Below, in pieces: positions 8,258 to 17,716 of a stretch of 64,000 nucleotides of DNA; position 1 is the stretch's first letter, and each line of letters starts with the position of its first letter. The position numbers and the translations under genes were made by a program. Below the pieces are notes generated by a model that was not told the DNA's origin, did no database searches, and worked only from the letters and a program-made list of their open reading frames with translations. This stretch comes from Flavobacterium piscinae. GTDB lineage: Bacteria > Bacteroidota > Bacteroidia > Flavobacteriales > Flavobacteriaceae. The stretch lies in NCBI RefSeq assembly GCF_004122145.1, contig NZ_SBKQ01000010.1:62001-126000 (forward strand), given 5' to 3'.

Positions 8258-9480
8258 AATTTCAGGGGCTTCATCAGTGGTGCTTTATCTACAAAATTAT
8301 CGGGTGTAATACTCGGTAATACTTTTTCTGATTTATCTAACAACGTAATCATAAAGCTACGAAACAGTAACATTGCTGAAGGATTTTTTTCAACCAAAAC
8401 CGCAAATAAACTAAGCGGATGATAGGGAACATCGCCCAATCCATCTCTATTAATATCATAGCCTTCGTATTTATCCCAATAATTATTGTTAAACGTATTT
8501 AAAACTAAACTTCCATTGGTTCCCATGTCGAAAGTATTGCCTTGAAAATTATTATTTACAATTTCATTATCCATACAACTGGCTTGAATTTTCATGGCCC
8601 AACCATTACCTTCAAAAACATTTTTTTCAATTTTGATACGGTTGGTTCCTTCCATGTAAATACCTGATGTGTTGTTTTTAAAATAATTGGTATAGATATA
8701 ACTATCTGAAATCTCTTTTAATAAAAGTCCGTACGAGGAAGCTCCCCAATTTTCATCAAAATAATTATTAATCATTGTTACATTTTTAGAAAACATGACG
8801 GCTACTCCAGCCCCATTATTTCTGAAAATATTTGTGATGTAGGAATCATTAGATGAGAACATAAAATGCAATCCGTATCGAATGTTATTTGTTGCGATGT
8901 TTCTCCAAATGACAGAATCATACACAAATTCAAAATAGATACCGTCACGATGACCTTTGACAGAGTTTCCAATGATTTGTAAATCATTACTTTTCCATGC
9001 ATGAATACCGTTTCCGATTTGTTGTTCTTCTTTGCCGTAAGCAATAATCGTGTTGTTTTTAACAATACAGTTTCTTCCGTTTTGGATGTAAATACCAAAG
9101 AAATTATCATCCAATTGATTTCCTTCTATAACCACAAACGATTTATTATAGACTTTAATTCCGCAAGGATCTTCTAAAGCTGCAAATCCGGAATTAATTA
9201 CTCTAAATCCTTTCACAATCACACTATCCGCATGAATCGAGAGGACTTCTACTTTTTTCTGTCCGTCTAAAACCGGAAAATCTTTTCCCAGGAAAACAAT
9301 CTTCTTATCAATACGAATGTTTCCTTCTTTGTAAATACCTTTATGAACCAAAACTGTATCGCCATCATTTGATGCATTCAATGCTTGTTTGATGGTTCTG
9401 TACGGTTTGTTTGCTCCAACTTCAAGTTTTTGAGCTTGTAGCGAAAAAGTACAAAGAAAGAAAATGAAAAGTAGTCGCAT
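8254..9480 (-). CDS. nosD: NosD, periplasmic beta-helix copper maturation protein
   Basis: 408 residues. A Sec signal peptide (about 1-16) is followed by a right-handed parallel beta-helix built of PbH1/CASH repeats, seen as recurring N-x-I/V-x-x-N-x-F patterns such as GNQLDDNFFGIYIQNG and KNNTIIAYG. NosD receives copper from NosL and works with NosFY to build CuZ. The start is 11 bases after the nosL stop. Confidence 0.94.
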   Translation of the reverse strand: MRLLFIFFLCTFSLQAQKLEVGANKPYRTIKQALNASNDGDTVLVHKGIYKEGNIRIDKKIVFLGKDFPVLDGQKKVEVLSIHADSVIVKGFRVINSGFAALEDPCGIKVYNKSFVVIEGNQLDDNFFGIYIQNGRNCIVKNNTIIAYGKEEQQIGNGIHAWKSNDLQIIGNSVKGHRDGIYFEFVYDSVIWRNIATNNIRYGLHFMFSSNDSYITNIFRNNGAGVAVMFSKNVTMINNYFDENWGASSYGLLLKEISDSYIYTNYFKNNTSGIYMEGTNRIKIEKNVFEGNGWAMKIQASCMDNEIVNNNFQGNTFDMGTNGSLVLNTFNNNYWDKYEGYDINRDGLGDVPYHPLSLFAVLVEKNPSAMLLFRSFMITLLDKSEKVLPSITPDNFVDKAPLMKPLKL

Positions 9481-9491
9481 TAATAGAGTTT

Positions 9492-10499
9492 TTATTTTAA
9501 AATTTCATTCCATTTAATTGCTTTTGCTTTTAGTTTATCACCAAAAATTTGAGCGTCAGCCTGTGTTGAAAATGCAGCAATGTTGCCATTCATGGGACTA
9601 TTGATGTCACCTCCAGAAATGTAAAAGGCAGTTGTGGCATCAATCAGTTGATTATTTTGAGTGTAGTCATGCACGTAATAACTTTTGACCTTTGTAGATT
9701 CATTTTCTTCACAGTATTTTACTAAACAAGAAATGTCATCGAATGCATAAAAACGTCCCTTTTGGGTTTGAATCTCAGCACCAAATTTTCCGTCAGAAAT
9801 GGGCATTTTACAAAATTCACAAGCATCCACATTTAATTTAATAGGTTTGGGCTCATTACTTCCACAAGCTGTTAGTAAAAAAACAGGAATTAGTAATAAG
9901 GTAGCTTTTGGTTTCATAAATCTTTTGTACCATTTGAATTCCAATGTCAGCACAATAAAAATTAACAAACCACTACCAATTAACATCCATCCGCCAATAT
10001 CGGGAACCGAATAGGCACCAAAATTTAATAATTGTTTATACCCAATTAATGGTGGTTGATAAGACATTCCGGGAACTTTAATCGCTGCATTAGGATCCAA
10101 GTTGTGGCCGTATTCGTAGTTCCATCGATAAAAATCGACACCTGCGAGAATGGTAAAAAGTATAAAAGAAGCAAATAATGCTAATACAAATTTTCTCTTG
10201 GCAATCAAAACCGATACTAAGGCAAAAAGTCCAAAAAAACCAATAATGTAGGGTAGAATTTTAAATTCTATAAAGTTTTCGGTATGTAAAGTAGCCATAC
10301 CAATGTAATGGTTGAGGCCGTTAATAATTTCTACATCGCCACCAATTTTGTTTGCATACAATTTTAAATTTAAACCTTCAGGATATTGAGGGGCATCTAA
10401 ATCAATCTGCCACATTGGAAAATAGAGAGAACCCAAAAACAAACCAGTTACAATCAAAAGTAACACTTTTGAGAGTAAAGATATTTTTACTGTTTTCAT
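9492..10499 (-). CDS. nosL: NosL copper chaperone fused to an N-terminal membrane domain
   Basis: 335 residues, about twice the length of a free NosL. The first about 205 residues form a membrane domain with about five helices and a periplasmic loop. The NosL domain starts near 211 with a lipobox-like LLTAC (C212) and has its Cu(I) motif C227-x2-C230-x-M232 in ACEFCKMPISDGKFGAE. The internal lipobox suggests a once separate lipoprotein now joined in frame to a membrane protein. NosL delivers copper to NosD. The gene is in the nos operon, 49 bases after nosZ. Similar fusions or adjacent membrane genes may occur in other Bacteroidota; I could not check. Confidence 0.85.
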   Translation of the reverse strand: MKTVKISLLSKVLLLIVTGLFLGSLYFPMWQIDLDAPQYPEGLNLKLYANKIGGDVEIINGLNHYIGMATLHTENFIEFKILPYIIGFFGLFALVSVLIAKRKFVLALFASFILFTILAGVDFYRWNYEYGHNLDPNAAIKVPGMSYQPPLIGYKQLLNFGAYSVPDIGGWMLIGSGLLIFIVLTLEFKWYKRFMKPKATLLLIPVFLLTACGSNEPKPIKLNVDACEFCKMPISDGKFGAEIQTQKGRFYAFDDISCLVKYCEENESTKVKSYYVHDYTQNNQLIDATTAFYISGGDINSPMNGNIAAFSTQADAQIFGDKLKAKAIKWNEILK

Positions 10500-10548
10500 A
10501 TTTTTTGAATTAAGGGAGCGTCCAGAAACAGATGCTCCCTTTGAGTTA

Positions 10549-12525
10549 TTATTTACTAGCCGGTAAGTTTGTACCTAAGCTAAATTGTAAAGGCACATTT
10601 GAACCTTTTGGAGATACACGAATATACCCTTGCATTTCTTGATGTAACGCACTACAGAAGTCCGTACAATAGAATGGGAATGTTCCCACTCTGTCCGGAA
10701 CCCATTTTAAGGTTGTGGTTTCACCCGGCATGATTAAAAGTTCACCATTATCGGCACCTTTAACAGCAAATCCGTGAGGCACATCCCAATCTTGTTCTAA
10801 ATTGGTGACGTGGAAATATACTTCATCACCTAAGAATACACCTTCAATATTATCGGGAGCAAAGTGCGAACGCATCGAAGTCATGTATACATGTACTTTA
10901 TTACCTTCACGCACTACTTTAGCTTCTTTTTCACCTTTGGCAGCATACGGATGTTTGTTTTCCTCTAGTTTATAGAATTTATATTGTCCGTTGTTTCGAA
11001 TTAAATCGGCTGGTGCAGCTTGAGCATAATGAGGCTCTCCAATAGTTGGGAAATCTAAAATCAACTGCATTTTATCACCACTGATGTCATAAATTTGAGC
11101 ACTCTGGCACAACTCAGGGCCGGTTGGTAAATAACGGTCTTTCGTAATTTTGTTGTACGCTACTAAATATTTACCAAATGGTTTTTTACTATCACCACCC
11201 GGAATACATAAGTGACCCACTGAATAATAAGTAGGAACTCTATCTAATACTTTTAGTGATTTAATATCCCATTTCACTACTTCAGATGAAACGAAGAAAG
11301 TTGTATAAGCATTTCCTTTACCGTCAAATTCGGTATGCAAAGGTCCTAAACCTGGTTTTTGCACTTCTCCATGTAAGGCTGCTTCATATTTTACAACCGG
11401 AATTCCACCATAATCACCCTCAAATGATTTATTTTTGATTGCGGTTTGCAATTTATCATAACTAAATACAGGAATTAAAGCCGCTAGTTTCCCCGAACCT
11501 ACAATATATTCACCTGTTGGATCCACATCACAGCCATGAGGAGATTTAGGACATGGAATCATGTAACAAATATCTTTTAACTCGGAAGCATCTAATACTA
11601 AAACTTCTGTTTTAATTTCAGATTTTGCTGAATGGGTAGCATCATCCCAAGTGTTATGGGCATAACGTACTTTTTGTTTTTTTCCTTTACCGGCTTTTAC
11701 ATACTCTTCCGCTTTTTTCCAATTCACAGCCATGATAAAATCTTTGTCTTTTTGTGAAGCATTAACTTCTAATAAAGTATTGGCTTGTTCCGTATTATAG
11801 CACGAAAAGAAGAACCAACCGTGTGATTTGCCTTTACCGGCATGCGATAAGTCAAAGTTTACACCGGGAGTCATAATTTGAAAAGCGATATCCATCTCAC
11901 CCTCTTTACCCACTTTTACAAAACTAATATGTCCTTTGTAATTGTCTTTGTACGTGTTAATTGGTACATCTCCATTTTCATAATCGCCAGGTACGCTAAA
12001 ACGAGTACCGGCAACCACATATTCGGTGTTTTCCGTAATAAACGGAGAAGAGTGATTACCACCACTGTTTGGTAACTCAATAATTTCAGCGGTTTTAAAT
12101 GTTTTCAAATCAATTCGAGCAATTCGAGGCGTATTATTGGCATTACCAAAAACCCATCTACCATCTATTTCTCCATTTGTTTGAGACATTTCGGTATGAT
12201 GCAAATCATCCCAAGGCACAAAACCATGTGACGTATTTAACATCGGTTTGGTTTCTTCACTATATCCCCAACCTTTTTCAGGGTCAACTGAAAAAACAGG
12301 AATTACTCTAAACAATCTTCCACTCGGAAGTCCGTACACACTTAATTGCCCGCTGAAACCTCCGGAAACAAAGTTGTAAAATTCATCATATTTCCCGGGT
12401 GCTACATATGCTTTTTGGGCAGCATCACCACTTACTGTATCACTAGTGTTTTTGGGTTTACAGGATCCCATAAAAGCAGCAACAAAAACTACAGCTGAAG
12501 TTATTTTTAAAAAATTTGTTTTCAT
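10549..12525 (-). CDS. nosZ: Nitrous oxide reductase NosZ, clade II, lipoprotein type
   Basis: Catalyses N2O + 2H+ + 2e- to N2 + H2O in the periplasm. I prefer the ATG at 12525: it gives the signal MKTNFLKITSAVVFVAAF ending at MGSC, and GAAAG lies just upstream; an ATG at 12546 would add seven residues. There is no twin-arginine motif, so export is by Sec, the mark of clade II NosZ, and the Cys makes it a lipoprotein. The N-terminal seven-bladed propeller carries the CuZ ligands, including DDLHHTEMS. The C-terminal cupredoxin domain has the full CuA motif CTDFCSALHQEM (C620, C624, H628, M631). All key residues seen are present. Confidence 0.97.
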   Translation of the reverse strand: MKTNFLKITSAVVFVAAFMGSCKPKNTSDTVSGDAAQKAYVAPGKYDEFYNFVSGGFSGQLSVYGLPSGRLFRVIPVFSVDPEKGWGYSEETKPMLNTSHGFVPWDDLHHTEMSQTNGEIDGRWVFGNANNTPRIARIDLKTFKTAEIIELPNSGGNHSSPFITENTEYVVAGTRFSVPGDYENGDVPINTYKDNYKGHISFVKVGKEGEMDIAFQIMTPGVNFDLSHAGKGKSHGWFFFSCYNTEQANTLLEVNASQKDKDFIMAVNWKKAEEYVKAGKGKKQKVRYAHNTWDDATHSAKSEIKTEVLVLDASELKDICYMIPCPKSPHGCDVDPTGEYIVGSGKLAALIPVFSYDKLQTAIKNKSFEGDYGGIPVVKYEAALHGEVQKPGLGPLHTEFDGKGNAYTTFFVSSEVVKWDIKSLKVLDRVPTYYSVGHLCIPGGDSKKPFGKYLVAYNKITKDRYLPTGPELCQSAQIYDISGDKMQLILDFPTIGEPHYAQAAPADLIRNNGQYKFYKLEENKHPYAAKGEKEAKVVREGNKVHVYMTSMRSHFAPDNIEGVFLGDEVYFHVTNLEQDWDVPHGFAVKGADNGELLIMPGETTTLKWVPDRVGTFPFYCTDFCSALHQEMQGYIRVSPKGSNVPLQFSLGTNLPASK

Positions 12526-12562
12526 ATACTTTCGATTTATATTCATAATTAGTTTATTAAAA

Positions 12563-13051
12563 CTACTTCACACCGTCATTTTGACGCATGTATTCCAAAA
12601 TATGTCGGGCTTCATCATCGGTTAGAGCTTGATTAGGCATACGCACCAAACATAGTTCCAATTGAGCCTGTAATTCAGGATCTTTGTCAATCATCGGGTC
12701 GGGATTCGTTGAAAAATTCATAATCCATTCCGGAGTTCTACGTTCTGTAACTCCCTTCCAACCTGGTCCAACCAATCGTTCATCTGTCAATTTATGGCAA
12801 GACATACATTTAACACCCGCCACTTTTTCACCATTTGCTGCCATGGCTACATCTAAGCCGTCTCCTAAATCTACAGAAGTAAATTTCCCTTCACCTCGTT
12901 TTGGATCATAAGTAGAAGCATCTGTTGCAGACGATTCTGTTGAAGATTCTGATGAAGAAGACTTTGAAAAATCCTCTCCTGCATTGGTTTTATCTTTTCC
13001 ACATGAAATGAATAAAAGCAAACCAATTGCTAGTGCATACATTTTGTTCAT
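12563..13051 (-). CDS. Lipoprotein cytochrome c, first gene of the nos operon
   Basis: 162 residues. The lipobox FISC puts Cys17 at the N-terminus, then a Ser/Thr-rich flexible linker (about 30-50), then one class I c-type heme domain with CMSCH (82-86) and a candidate Met ligand in VRMPNQAL. It lies 37 bases ahead of nosZ and is the likely electron donor to it. The regulon box and -7 element sit 25-70 bases upstream. Confidence 0.92.
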   Translation of the reverse strand: MNKMYALAIGLLLFISCGKDKTNAGEDFSKSSSSESSTESSATDASTYDPKRGEGKFTSVDLGDGLDVAMAANGEKVAGVKCMSCHKLTDERLVGPGWKGVTERRTPEWIMNFSTNPDPMIDKDPELQAQLELCLVRMPNQALTDDEARHILEYMRQNDGVK

Positions 13052-13076
13052 ATTAGTATAAGTTTAAATTATGACA

Positions 13077-13151
13077 CAAATTTCCTAACTAATTATTCTA
13101 AATTTTATGATTGCAATCATATAAATCAACTTTTTTTAACCATTATCTTTG
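13077..13151. promoter_or_regulatory. Divergent nos promoter region with shared Crp/Fnr-type box
   Basis: TATGATTGCAATCATA (13106-13121) is a perfect palindrome. Leftward, the 18-base box ends at 13105 and after exactly 20 bases comes GAAATTTG on the minus strand (13084-13077), the nos operon -7 element. Rightward, the box ends at 13122 and 21 bases later comes a perfect TATCTTTG (13144-13151) for the gene at 13167. One site may thus control both directions, although the rightward spacing is one base longer. Confidence 0.75.
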
Positions 13152-13166
13152 CGTCATAAATAATAG

Positions 13167-13535
13167 TTGGTTTTGAAATATTTTATTATCATATTCTCCT
13201 TCATCTTTTTCTTCAAACCCGTATTCCCGGTTTTGAATTATGTGGTGAATTATGATTATATCTTAAAAGAATTATGTGAAAACAAGGCAAAACCGGAATT
13301 GAAATGTAATGGTAAATGTCATTTAAAAGCTGAATTAGCTAAAGCTTCTAAAGAAAACATTCCAGCCTCACAAGAATCAAAAAACATAGTTATTTTAGAT
13401 TTACTATTTTTAGAAACCCTTTCTGAATTCAAATTCAACAAACTGTACGTTGAAAAACAAAAGGTTTCTATTGCTTATTCAAAACTATACTTTCGATTAC
13501 ATAGTACCGGCATTTTTCACCCGCCCACTGTGTAA
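13167..13535 (+). CDS. Small membrane-anchored protein with Cys-rich motif, unknown function
   Basis: 122 residues from a TTG start; a second TTG at 13173 would give the more typical MKYFIIIFSF beginning. One hydrophobic segment (about 3-26) is followed by a conserved-looking ELCENKAKPELKCNGKCHL (about 36-54) with three cysteines and a His, a plausible metal-binding site. It is the first gene of a rightward set that ends in a copper-receptor homolog, and the nos box is upstream, so a role in copper handling is reasonable inference. No domain recognised. Confidence 0.6.
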   Translation: MVLKYFIIIFSFIFFFKPVFPVLNYVVNYDYILKELCENKAKPELKCNGKCHLKAELAKASKENIPASQESKNIVILDLLFLETLSEFKFNKLYVEKQKVSIAYSKLYFRLHSTGIFHPPTV

Positions 13536-13608
13536 TCTTCCCTTGCGTATTTTAAAATTTCTAAACGGATTAATTTATAATCCACAAAATACTAGTATCT
13601 TATTTTTA

Positions 13609-13663
13609 CCATAAGCCGATTTCAATCGGTGAATTCCAACTCATTGTTGTAATGGGCTTATGG
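13609..13663 (+). ncRNA. Candidate three-way-junction RNA leader
   Basis: An outer stem CCATAAG (13609-13615) / CTTATGG (13657-13663) encloses two hairpins: CCGATT-tc-AATCGG (13616-13629) and CAAC-tcatt-GTTG (13637-13649). It lies in the gap before the lipoprotein gene (ATG 13696), has no T-run, and so is not a plain terminator. A metal- or protein-binding leader is possible. Seen by eye only; no folding was run. Confidence 0.35.
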
Positions 13664-13695
13664 TTCTTATTCCTATAACTCAAATTAAATTTACA

Positions 13696-14535
13696 ATGAA
13701 ACTTTATAAAATATTCTTCCTTTTTGCTCTAGCATTAATTACATCTTGTTCTTCTGATGATGATTCAACACCCGTTAACGAATTAGACGGTATAATTAAA
13801 GTCAAAGAATTTACCAATGACACTCATATTATCGAGTTATACACCTCTACAGGAACAACCCAACAAGGTTACAATGAGATTTCACTTAGAATTAAAGACA
13901 AAACAACAAACAACTACATTCAAAACGCAACAATTGAATGGATGCCAATGATGCACATGACCATGATGAATCATTCGTGTCCCTATTCTACAGTTGAAAA
14001 AGAAACCGATAAAGAAACCTTATACAAAGGATATATTGTTTTTCAAATGCCCCAAAATGAGACGGAATATTGGGACTTAAAAATTGATTATTCTATAAAT
14101 GAAACAAACTATACTGTTACGGATGTTGTAGATGTTCCAGCCACCGAAAAAAGAGTAGTTAGCTCATTTATGGGAACAGACAACGTACGTTACATTGTTG
14201 CATTGATTGATCCCAGAAACCCAAAAGTGGCCCTAAATGACATGACCGTTGGGGTGTATAAAATGGAAAACATGATGAACTTTCCGGTAGTAAACAATTA
14301 TACCCTTAAAATTGACCCCAGAATGCCGAGTATGGGAAACCATGGTTCACCAAATAATCTAGATTTAACACAATCTGATTCTGATGAATTTTACCACGGC
14401 AAAGTATCCTTAACAATGACCGGATATTGGAAAATTAATTTGCAATTACTAAATGCTTCTGATGAAGTGTTAAAAGGGGAGGTAGTTACTGAAACTACTG
14501 AATCCAGTAGTATCTTCTTTGAAATAGAATTCTAA
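13696..14535 (+). CDS. Periplasmic lipoprotein with Met/His-rich motif (YtkA/FixH-like, tentative)
   Basis: 279 residues from the ATG at 13696, chosen because MKLYKIFFLFALALITSC then forms a clean lipoprotein signal; an upstream ATG at 13660 falls inside the candidate RNA stem. The body has two beta-rich halves, each with a Met/His cluster: EWMPMMHMTMMNHSCPY (about 83-99) and DPRMPSMGNHGSP (about 211-223). Such motifs bind copper in the periplasm, and the pattern recalls YtkA-like domains. It sits between the Cys-motif protein and the copper receptor, so a copper-binding partner of that receptor is likely. Confidence 0.7.
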   Translation: MKLYKIFFLFALALITSCSSDDDSTPVNELDGIIKVKEFTNDTHIIELYTSTGTTQQGYNEISLRIKDKTTNNYIQNATIEWMPMMHMTMMNHSCPYSTVEKETDKETLYKGYIVFQMPQNETEYWDLKIDYSINETNYTVTDVVDVPATEKRVVSSFMGTDNVRYIVALIDPRNPKVALNDMTVGVYKMENMMNFPVVNNYTLKIDPRMPSMGNHGSPNNLDLTQSDSDEFYHGKVSLTMTGYWKINLQLLNASDEVLKGEVVTETTESSSIFFEIEF

Positions 14536-14548
14536 ATAAAATAGTAAC

Positions 14549-14583
14549 GGCCAAAAGTTATCTAAATTTTTGGCCTTTTTCTC
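14549..14583 (+). terminator. Rho-independent terminator
   Basis: GGCCAAAA (14549-14556) / TTTTGGCC (14567-14574) followed by TTTTT. It comes after the lipoprotein gene and just before the receptor gene, so the receptor may be expressed by read-through or from its own promoter. Confidence 0.75.
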
Positions 14584-14589
14584 TTACTC

Positions 14590-16581
14590 ATGAAAAAGCA
14601 ATTTATTGTTTCAACAATGCTATTGATTTCAACCATTAGTTGGACTCAAGAGCAAGTGAAAGATAGCATTTTACCTGTAAATCTCAGTGAAGTGATTCTA
14701 ATAGGTAAACCAACTCAAGTAAATCAAAAACAAGCAAAACCCCTAGCAAGTTTAGAGGAATATTTGCAACAATCAGGCAGAATTGATATGATCAAACGAG
14801 GGGGCTATGCTTGGGAACCCATGATTAATAATATGGCAACCGAACGAACGATTGTCACCATTGACGGCATGCGGATATTTAGTGCTTGTACCGATAAAAT
14901 GGATCCGGTGACTTCTTATGTAGAAATATCCAATCTTTCGGAAGCAACTATTTCATCGGGGCAAGAAGGAAGTTGTCACGGACCAACCATTGGTGGCTCT
15001 TTGGATTTGAAACGACTTCGAAGCACATATTCCGAACTGGGCTGGTCGGGTAGTTTAAGTAGTGGCTTTGAATTCAACAACAAGCAACGTATTATAGGCG
15101 GAATGGTGCACTTCAAAGATAGTTCTTTTTATGCCGATGCGAATGTAACCTATCGAAAAGCTGATAATTATAAAGCTGGAAATAGTCAAGAAATAAAGTA
15201 TTCTCAATTTCAAAAATGGAATGCTTCTGTCATTTCCGGTTATCAATTTCAAAATAAATTGATTGAAGGTTCGGTTATTTTTGATGAAGCCAATGATGTG
15301 GGTTATCCGGCTTTGCCCATGGATATTTCGCTTGCTCGTGCACTAATTACATCATTTAAATATGAAGTCGCACCAAAGTCGGGACTCCTCAACCATTGGG
15401 AAAACAAATTATACTATAATACGATTACCCATTTTATGGACGATTCCAAACGACCAAATGTTCCCATTCGAATGGATATGCCGGGTTGGAGCGATACGTA
15501 TGGTTATTATTCCAAAGGAAAAACAAAAAAAGATAAGCACCATCTACTATTTAATGTGAATGGCTTTTACAATCGTTCTATTGCCGAAATGACCATGTAT
15601 CCAAGTGACCCTGATGAAAATGCGATGTTCATGTACACTTGGCCGGATGTTAGAACCCTTTATAATGGTTTATATTTAGAAGATGAAATTGAACTTTCTT
15701 GCCATAACTCACTAAAAATAAATGGTTCGTTTGGCTTTCATCAAAATAAAGTAGCTAACGAATTTGGATTGGAAAGTTTACAAATCTTTTATCCTGAAAT
15801 GGCAGACCAACAAAATCGATTTTTAAAGAGTATTTCGCTGCAATACAAACATCAAGTAAAAGATTGGTTTTTTTCAGTGGGCTCCGGCTATGGTGAACGA
15901 GCTCCATCGGTAACAGAAGGCTATGCGTTTTATATCTTTAATAGTTTTGATTTGTTTGATTATATAGGAAATCCCAATCTTTCCAACGAAAAATCTGTGG
16001 AAGGGAATTTTGATATTCGGTACAAAACTGAAAAAATTAAAACAGGCATTACTTTTTCTGCATTTTATCTTCCGGACTATATCATCGGAATACCAGACGA
16101 CAATCTTATTCCTATGACTATTGGGGCAAGCGGAGTCAAAATTTACGAACAACTATCTTTTGCCAATTTAATTCATTCTTCATTTCAATTTGATTATCGA
16201 TTTAACGATTATTATTCATGGAATACTAAATTGCAATACAGTTATGGAAAAGATGCAGAAAAACGAAATTTACCCTTTATTAGCCCTTTGCAATACCAAA
16301 GTCAAATACAATATAAAAAGAATAGATTTCAAACGGAATTAAATGTATTTGGAAATGCGACTCAAACCAATTATAGTCCTTTTTATGGGGAAAATAGAAC
16401 ACCGGATTATGCTATCTTAAACTTATCTGTGGGTTATACTTTTAAATGGTATTCACAAAAACTATTGGTGAATGCAGGAGTTGAAAACCTATTTGACACC
16501 TATTATTCTACCTTCACCGACTGGAATAATATACCGCGAATGGGTAGAAATATTTACATAAATTTAAATTTCAGTCTCTAA
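14590..16581 (+). CDS. TonB-dependent outer membrane copper receptor, OprC/NosA-like
   Basis: 663 residues: signal peptide (about 1-19), plug domain (about 45-170) and 22-strand-type barrel ending in the aromatic C-terminus NLNFSL. The plug carries WEPMINNMATERTIVTIDGM and then C100-x3-M104 in SACTDKMDP; a CxxxM motif at this place binds copper in OprC of Pseudomonas, and NosA of Pseudomonas stutzeri is the related N2O-reductase copper channel. Beside a NosZ operon, copper import for NosZ is the natural role. It ends three bases before the convergent efflux operon. Confidence 0.88.
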   Translation: MKKQFIVSTMLLISTISWTQEQVKDSILPVNLSEVILIGKPTQVNQKQAKPLASLEEYLQQSGRIDMIKRGGYAWEPMINNMATERTIVTIDGMRIFSACTDKMDPVTSYVEISNLSEATISSGQEGSCHGPTIGGSLDLKRLRSTYSELGWSGSLSSGFEFNNKQRIIGGMVHFKDSSFYADANVTYRKADNYKAGNSQEIKYSQFQKWNASVISGYQFQNKLIEGSVIFDEANDVGYPALPMDISLARALITSFKYEVAPKSGLLNHWENKLYYNTITHFMDDSKRPNVPIRMDMPGWSDTYGYYSKGKTKKDKHHLLFNVNGFYNRSIAEMTMYPSDPDENAMFMYTWPDVRTLYNGLYLEDEIELSCHNSLKINGSFGFHQNKVANEFGLESLQIFYPEMADQQNRFLKSISLQYKHQVKDWFFSVGSGYGERAPSVTEGYAFYIFNSFDLFDYIGNPNLSNEKSVEGNFDIRYKTEKIKTGITFSAFYLPDYIIGIPDDNLIPMTIGASGVKIYEQLSFANLIHSSFQFDYRFNDYYSWNTKLQYSYGKDAEKRNLPFISPLQYQSQIQYKKNRFQTELNVFGNATQTNYSPFYGENRTPDYAILNLSVGYTFKWYSQKLLVNAGVENLFDTYYSTFTDWNNIPRMGRNIYINLNFSL

Positions 16582-16583
16582 TA

Positions 16584-17705
16584 TCAGTTTGTCTTTTTAT
16601 AACTCCAAACGGCTAAACCATTTACGACAATTGCAAAAAGAGTTATTATCCCTAGATTTGGCAAAACTTCTTGAAGTCCGGCTCCTTTGAGTAGAACCAT
16701 TCGTATAAATTCAACAAAATAGCGAATCGGATTGAATAAGGTCACGTTTTGTGCCCATTTTGGCATGCTTTCAATTGGCGTAAACAAACCACTCATTAGA
16801 ATAAAGATAACAATGAAAAACCAAGCAATAAACATGGCTTGCTGTTGGGTTTCGGTATGATTAGAAAGAAATAAGCCAAAGCCTAAAATGAGCAATAAAT
16901 ATATAGAAGTAAAAAAATAAACCAATACAATGTTTCCCAACATAGGTACATTGAAAACAATTTTAGAAATTAGTAAGCCTATAGTTAAAATTATAAGCCC
17001 TATAATCCAAAAAGGAAATAATTTGCCAATAATAAATTGATATTTTTTTATCGGAGTAACGTTGATTTGCTCTAAAGTACCCAATTCTTTTTCTCGCACA
17101 ATATTCATTGACGAGAGGAATAATGTTAACATCGTAATCAACAAGACTAAGATTCCCGGGACCATAAAAGTTTTATAATTAAGTGTTGAATTATACCAAA
17201 ACGAGGGAATAGTTTCAATTCGATTAGGCATAATTTGATTATTTACAATATGTTTGTTTTCCAACTGAATTTGCTGATTGAACTGCTGAACAATTTGCGA
17301 AAGATATACATTTTGAACTCCCGCAGTTGCTCCATCAATAGCATTAATTAAAACCTGAATTTGAGTGGTAGTCTCATTTTGAAGTTGTTTTTCAAACGGG
17401 ATAGGAATTTCTATCACCACATCGGTTTTACCGCTATTTAACCGCTCAATACCGGCTTGTGTTGTGGAAACAAACACTGCATCAGTAAAATAAGCATTTG
17501 CATTTATTTTTTCAATCAAAGTTCTTGAAGAGGATGAATTACTATAATCAACAATGGTTACCCGAATGTTTTTGACATCAAAAGTAGCCGCATTAGAAAG
17601 AATTAAAAGTTGTAAAATTGGTAGTATAAAGAGTAAACGAAGCATACTTTTATCCCTAAATATCTGTTTGAATTCTTTTTGTATGATGAATAGAATGATT
17701 TTCAT
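16584..17705 (-). CDS. ABC-2 type export permease (YhhJ/YbhR-like), last gene of efflux operon
   Basis: 373 residues. One N-terminal helix, a large periplasmic domain (about 40-170), then five helices with the EKELGTLEQINVTP amphipathic element typical of this permease family, and IRYFVEFIRMVLLKG near the end. It probably forms a heterodimer with the permease at 17717-18823 and is powered by the two ATPases upstream in the operon. Substrate unknown; drugs or hydrophobic compounds are usual for the YbhFSR group. Confidence 0.88.
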   Translation of the reverse strand: MKIILFIIQKEFKQIFRDKSMLRLLFILPILQLLILSNAATFDVKNIRVTIVDYSNSSSSRTLIEKINANAYFTDAVFVSTTQAGIERLNSGKTDVVIEIPIPFEKQLQNETTTQIQVLINAIDGATAGVQNVYLSQIVQQFNQQIQLENKHIVNNQIMPNRIETIPSFWYNSTLNYKTFMVPGILVLLITMLTLFLSSMNIVREKELGTLEQINVTPIKKYQFIIGKLFPFWIIGLIILTIGLLISKIVFNVPMLGNIVLVYFFTSIYLLLILGFGLFLSNHTETQQQAMFIAWFFIVIFILMSGLFTPIESMPKWAQNVTLFNPIRYFVEFIRMVLLKGAGLQEVLPNLGIITLFAIVVNGLAVWSYKKTN

Positions 17706-17716
17706 GGTGCGATTAT

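Noticed and set aside
13139..13160. Separate regulatory box for the rightward copper genes
   Set aside because: No second palindrome is seen; the shared one at 13106-13121 is the only candidate, although its spacing is 21 rather than 20 bases.
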